DNA of 8,387 nt from an uncultured Prevotellaceae bacterium (lineage in GTDB: Bacteria > Bacteroidota > Bacteroidia > Bacteroidales > Bacteroidaceae), in the NCBI GenBank assembly GCA_902775075.1, contig CACYKX010000140.1, positions 1 through 8,387 on the forward strand, read 5' to 3'. Of this stretch, positions 5,236 through 8,387 are shown piece by piece. Made by a program: the position numbers and the translations under genes. Position 1 is the first letter of the stretch. Every line of letters begins with the position of its first letter. The notes beneath the pieces were generated by a model. That model saw only the letters and a program-made list of their open reading frames with translations, was not told the DNA's origin and ran no database searches.

Positions 5236-7851
5236 ATGGATAAATATGAATTGACAACTTTATGGCAAAATACATTGGGCTTGAAAAATCAAACTAATGG
5301 TTATCAAGAACAAGTAGATTTTTTGCGACAAGCATATTATTCATTAAGGCAAAAGGCACAGCTTTTTGCTTCAGAAATAAATCGAAGCTTACCCTCATTT
5401 ACAATACATGATATATCACATGCTGATGCTTTGTGGGGGATTGCCTCAATGATACTTTCCTCTAATGAAAATCTAAATCCAGCGGAAGGGTTTGTTTTGG
5501 GTGCTGCTTTCTTGGTTCATGACTTGGGAATGGGAATCGTTGCTTATCAAGAGGGCATCGAAGAGTTGAAGAAAACAGCATTGTGGCAGGATACCTATAA
5601 AGCATTGGAACGCAAGACTCTAGGATCTTTAGAGAAAAAAGATTTAGAGCAATGGGCTTTAGAGTCAACCCTAAGAGATTTGCATGCGCAAAAAGCAGAG
5701 TCGTTACCACTGGCTTCTTGGAAAAATAATATGGGCAACCAGATGTTTTTATTGGAGGATTCCGATTTGAGAAACTCTTATGGAGACATCATTGGAAAAA
5801 TAGCGGCAAGTCATGGAACTACGATTGATAGAATGATGCACCTATTAGGTACGGATTTGATAGGTGCTCCAGGATTTTTACCTTCACATTGGACGATAGA
5901 CCCGATAAAATTAGGTTGTTTGATGCGTGCTGTTGATGCAATTGATGTAGATGACAGCAGAGCACCAAGTCTCCTCTTTACTTTAAGAAAACCAAGTGGA
6001 ATTTCAAAAGAACATTGGACATTCCAAAATAAGTTGAATCAGCCTACAGTAAAAGGAAGCAGAATACTATTTACTTCAAAATCTCCTTTTGGTATAGAGG
6101 AAAGTGACAGTTGGTGGCTTTGCTTTGATACATTGCGCATGATAGATAGCGAACTGAAAAGTGTTGATTCTTTCTTGTCTGACTTAGGAAGAACCACATT
6201 TGGTGTCAATGGTGTTGCTTACATAGATACCCCATCTCGCCTTACTGAGTCTGTAAAGGTCGTTGGTTGGAAGCCAGTAGATACCACGATTAATGTTTCA
6301 AATGTTCCCAAGCTAGTGGCTACGTTGGGAGGCAAGGAGTTATATGGTAAAAATTATAAAGTTCCGTTGAGAGAATTAATACAAAATGCCTCAGATGCAA
6401 TACGGGCAAGAAGAATATTGGATGATGATGATTCTTTTGATGGAAAAATCCGAGTTAAGTTTGGAGAAGATGCTAATGGCACGTATATCGAAATTTCGGA
6501 TAATGGAGTAGGCATGTCTTCTTTGGTTATGACTCAATCTTTGTTGGATTTTGGTCAATCTTTTTGGGGAACAAATCTTATGCATAAAGAGTTTCCTCTG
6601 TTGGAAGCAAAAGGTTATAGTTCAACAGGAAAGTATGGAATAGGCTTCTTCTCTGTATTTATGCTTGGATCTAAAGTGCAGGTTATATCACGTAAATACT
6701 TGTTGGGTAGGGAGCAGACACATGTGTTGGATTTTATGCATGGACTCGACTCCAGGCCAATCCTACGTTGTGCAAATCCTGATGAATATATAAAGGATGG
6801 TGGCACTATAGTTCGAGTTTGGATAGGAAAAGATATAAAGAAAAGTCTTCTTTATGATAGTTTTTTGGAAAAGCAGATTCCACTTTCTGAAATATTGGAA
6901 CGATTGTGTCCAAGCCTTGATTGTAATCTTTATGTTGAGTCTGAAACAACGCCAGTCATATCACGCAATGATTGGATAACTATGGACTCTAAGGAGTTAC
7001 TGTTAAGAATACATGGAAAGTCTAGATGTGCGGTAGCCAATGATCAACAATCAAAATTGTTAGAGTTATTGGCGAAAAATATGAGGACAGTTACGGATTC
7101 AAAAGGCCAAATTGTAGCAAGAGCTTCTTTATATTTAGATAAGGGTTACCATTTTCATGGGCATTTGGATTTATGTGAAGGTATGATTACGATAGGAGGT
7201 CTAAATGCTGGTGTTATTCGTGGTATCGTTGGAATCGTTAAGGGATATAGTATTAATGCATCTCGAAATTATGGTATGCCGATAGTTTCTTATGCGGAAA
7301 TATCCAAATGGGCAACAGAACAGTCTCAGTTGTTGGCTGATTCGTGGTTGGATGGTAATATACAAATGCATTGTGCAACAATAGTCCATCAGTTAGGGGG
7401 ATGTACCGGTGACTTGAAATGTTTTGAATACCGAGGTGGCTATATCTCTTGTAATGAATTGGTTTCTTATATCAAAAATGAGAACATAGATGAATGTATC
7501 TTATTATCAGATGCAGCTGTATCTGTAGAGTTTAGGCGTAGAAACGACAATCGTGTGTTTATAGCAAATCCAAATGTGTTTTGGGGAGAAGCTGGTATTG
7601 TTTCAATATTATGTAATGTATTGGATTTTGAATATTCCTTGAGATGGCCAAATAGGGAAAGAGCATTAGAGGTATCGATGTCAAATTTGTTTATTGCAAA
7701 ATTAGCGGAAGCATGGGATACTGATGTTGATACTGTAAAAGCATATGCAAAAATCTCTACAGACGATGTGAAATATAATGCGGTTATTGGTACCTTTGGT
7801 GATCAAGATGCTAATTATGATTTTGCTGATATTTTTAAAAGACCAAATTAA
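5236..7851 (+). CDS. Large HD-domain / Hsp90-like GHKL ATPase fusion protein
   Basis: This is an 871-residue protein. Residues ~50-250 look like an HD-type hydrolase or HD-derived domain: IHDISHAD (57-64), FLVHDLGMG (92-100), SHGT (192-195) and AVDAIDVDD (232-240) supply the expected spaced His/Asp residues. Residues ~350-530 are a GHKL ATPase resembling Hsp90: N-box LRELIQNASDAIRAR (378-392, with E380 and N384), ATP-binding DNGVGM (422-427), and glycine-rich lid STGKYGIGFFSVFMLGSKV (463-481). The remaining ~340 residues have no domain I recognise. There is no signal peptide or membrane segment, so it should be cytoplasmic. Fusions of an HD-like domain to Hsp90-like ATPases are known to me from predicted NTP-dependent conflict systems. 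The cellular role is not established here. The gene is visibly A+T-rich compared with upxY and the IS genes, and sits between upxY and a flippase remnant, suggesting horizontal arrival. Confidence 0.85.
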   Translation: MDKYELTTLWQNTLGLKNQTNGYQEQVDFLRQAYYSLRQKAQLFASEINRSLPSFTIHDISHADALWGIASMILSSNENLNPAEGFVLGAAFLVHDLGMGIVAYQEGIEELKKTALWQDTYKALERKTLGSLEKKDLEQWALESTLRDLHAQKAESLPLASWKNNMGNQMFLLEDSDLRNSYGDIIGKIAASHGTTIDRMMHLLGTDLIGAPGFLPSHWTIDPIKLGCLMRAVDAIDVDDSRAPSLLFTLRKPSGISKEHWTFQNKLNQPTVKGSRILFTSKSPFGIEESDSWWLCFDTLRMIDSELKSVDSFLSDLGRTTFGVNGVAYIDTPSRLTESVKVVGWKPVDTTINVSNVPKLVATLGGKELYGKNYKVPLRELIQNASDAIRARRILDDDDSFDGKIRVKFGEDANGTYIEISDNGVGMSSLVMTQSLLDFGQSFWGTNLMHKEFPLLEAKGYSSTGKYGIGFFSVFMLGSKVQVISRKYLLGREQTHVLDFMHGLDSRPILRCANPDEYIKDGGTIVRVWIGKDIKKSLLYDSFLEKQIPLSEILERLCPSLDCNLYVESETTPVISRNDWITMDSKELLLRIHGKSRCAVANDQQSKLLELLAKNMRTVTDSKGQIVARASLYLDKGYHFHGHLDLCEGMITIGGLNAGVIRGIVGIVKGYSINASRNYGMPIVSYAEISKWATEQSQLLADSWLDGNIQMHCATIVHQLGGCTGDLKCFEYRGGYISCNELVSYIKNENIDECILLSDAAVSVEFRRRNDNRVFIANPNVFWGEAGIVSILCNVLDFEYSLRWPNRERALEVSMSNLFIAKLAEAWDTDVDTVKAYAKISTDDVKYNAVIGTFGDQDANYDFADIFKRPN

Positions 7852-7871
7852 GTTAAACAGAGTATAGCATT

Positions 7872-7965
7872 ATGTCCTCTCAATCAGATAAAAACAAGCG
7901 AATAGTGAAGAATACTTACTTCTCTACTTCCGTATGCTGTTCTTGATGTTTGATTGTAGTTTATA
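7872..7965 (+). pseudogene. 5' remnant of a polysaccharide flippase (Wzx-type)
   Basis: ATG 7872 begins MSSQSDKNKRIVKNT, the characteristic start of Bacteroidales O-antigen/capsule flippases (MATE/PST-type membrane exporters). The next expected residues, LYFRMLFLMF, are present from 7923 but one frame over. Restoring one T near 7915-7918 would join the two frames. Similarity to the expected 'VSLYTSRVVL' continuation fades after about 7952, so the gene is both frameshifted and truncated to its first ~30 codons of a normally ~450-500-codon gene. It starts 20 bases after the HD-GHKL stop. It identifies the surroundings as a former surface-polysaccharide locus. The family comparison is from memory of the conserved N-terminus. 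Confidence 0.68.
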
Positions 7966-8008
7966 AGGCAATATTTTTAGTAGGAATGTTGAACTGACTG
8001 AGAATATT

Positions 8009-8194
8009 ATGACGGAACATCTATATAACGAATTGCTGAAAGCCTACACAAAGGAAGCTTTTGCAAATATGATAAAGGCAGATATACGACAAAGGTTCCC
8101 TGAACCTTACGCCAGTATGTATTGCCAGCAGTTTGATAATTTCAAGAATGTTGCAGATTTCTTTGAATTTTCAGCAAAGTTAATAAGGAGATAA
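8009..8194 (+). CDS. Hypothetical 61-residue protein
   Basis: A short ORF from ATG 8009 to TAA 8192-8194. The product has a mixed charged and aromatic composition, is probably helical, and has no signal peptide or membrane segment. I do not recognise it. It lies between the flippase remnant and the third IS66 left end; its last base overlaps the start of a palindrome at 8194-8212. It could be a small real gene, or the remainder of a larger gene lost with the flippase. Coding status is uncertain because of length. Confidence 0.4.
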   Translation: MTEHLYNELLKAYTKEAFANMIKADIRQRFPEPYASMYCQQFDNFKNVADFFEFSAKLIRR

Positions 8195-8224
8195 CGTTTA
8201 TGAAGTAAACGTCTTATTTTCCAC

Positions 8225-8256
8225 CTTGACACCGGCACATAAAAATATTACCTTTG
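8225..8256 (+). promoter_or_regulatory. tnpA promoter of the third IS66 element
   Basis: CTTG at 8225-8228, a 20-bp spacer and TACCTTTG at 8249-8256; identical in layout to the promoters in the other two IS66 left ends. Confidence 0.62.
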
Positions 8257-8283
8257 CGGCATCAACTTTAAAACAGAAAAGTT

Positions 8284-8387
8284 ATGCTGAAAGAAAAAGT
8301 CAATTATCAGGAAGTCTACGATCTGTATCAGCTGTGCAGTGAGACTAAGGATCTGAAGGAGTTCTGCTCCGAGTATGGTGTCAACTA
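8284..8387 (+). CDS. tnpA: IS66 TnpA, N-terminal part (cut by window edge)
   Basis: ATG 8284 begins MLKEKVNYQEVYDLYQLCSE and runs open to the window end (34 full codons). It is the N-terminal helix-turn-helix region of IS66 TnpA, closely similar to residues 1-34 of the intact TnpA at 1467. The Gln codon that became a stop in the relic at 955 is intact here. The second residue is Leu rather than Pro, because of two substitutions next to the start. Confidence 0.88.
   Translation, partial: MLKEKVNYQEVYDLYQLCSETKDLKEFCSEYGVN

Larger units (their letters stand above)
8205..8387 (+). mobile_element. Left end of a third IS66 element (cut by window edge)
   Basis: The terminal repeat GTAAACGTCTTATTTTCC starts at 8205. 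The 183 bases present differ from the relic at 852 by six substitutions and no gaps, so both belong to one subfamily, distinct from the complete element at 1388. Unlike the relic, tnpA is open here. Whether the element is complete beyond the window cannot be told. Confidence 0.9.

Noticed and set aside
1..8387. CRISPR array, tRNA/rRNA gene, retron or tandem-repeat array
   Set aside because: No regularly spaced repeats, no tRNA-like cloverleaf and no reverse-transcriptase gene were seen; the repeats present are IS ends and two palindromes.

Overview
The window reads as accessory DNA from a member of the Bacteroidales (Bacteroides/Prevotella-like; the genus cannot be fixed from this sequence). 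The signs are Bacteroidetes-type promoters (TTTG or CTTG, a 20-bp spacer, then TAnnTTTG), a Bacteroidetes-style IS66 element, a UpxY-type NusG-family antiterminator, and the start of a Bacteroides-type polysaccharide flippase. All recognisable genes lie on the + strand.

Layout. (1) 1-803: the last 26 codons of an RloA-like AAA ATPase, then rloB, one base apart. This is a defence-type pair. rloB ends early at a TAA, but its expected C-terminus continues in frame to 803. (2) 852-1050: a dead left-end relic of an IS66 element, followed by sequence I do not recognise. (3) 1265-1387: a REP-like palindrome and a near-consensus promoter. (4) 1388-4137: a complete 2.75-kb IS66 element (tnpA, tnpB, tnpC) with matching inverted repeats and a flanking direct repeat. 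(5) 4138-4989: the leader and gene of a UpxY-like antiterminator, start-stop overlapped with a 30-codon ORF. A second REP-like palindrome follows the stop codon. (6) 5236-7851: an 871-residue protein joining an N-terminal HD-type domain to an Hsp90-like GHKL ATPase. (7) 7872-about 7965: the frameshifted, truncated start of a Wzx-type flippase, then a 61-residue ORF of unknown role. (8) 8205-8387: the left end of a third IS66 copy, closely matching the relic at 852 and cut by the window edge.

Interpretation. Promoter, long leader, upxY and flippase start look like the head of a surface-polysaccharide locus. That locus appears broken twice: the IS66 sits about 10 bases downstream of the expected transcription start, and the flippase is reduced to its first ~30 codons. 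The large HD-GHKL gene lies between upxY and the flippase remnant, like cargo placed in a variable locus, with an RloAB defence pair upstream. The HD-GHKL protein is the best candidate for an under-described system. Its assignment to defence is inference from domain architecture and neighbourhood.
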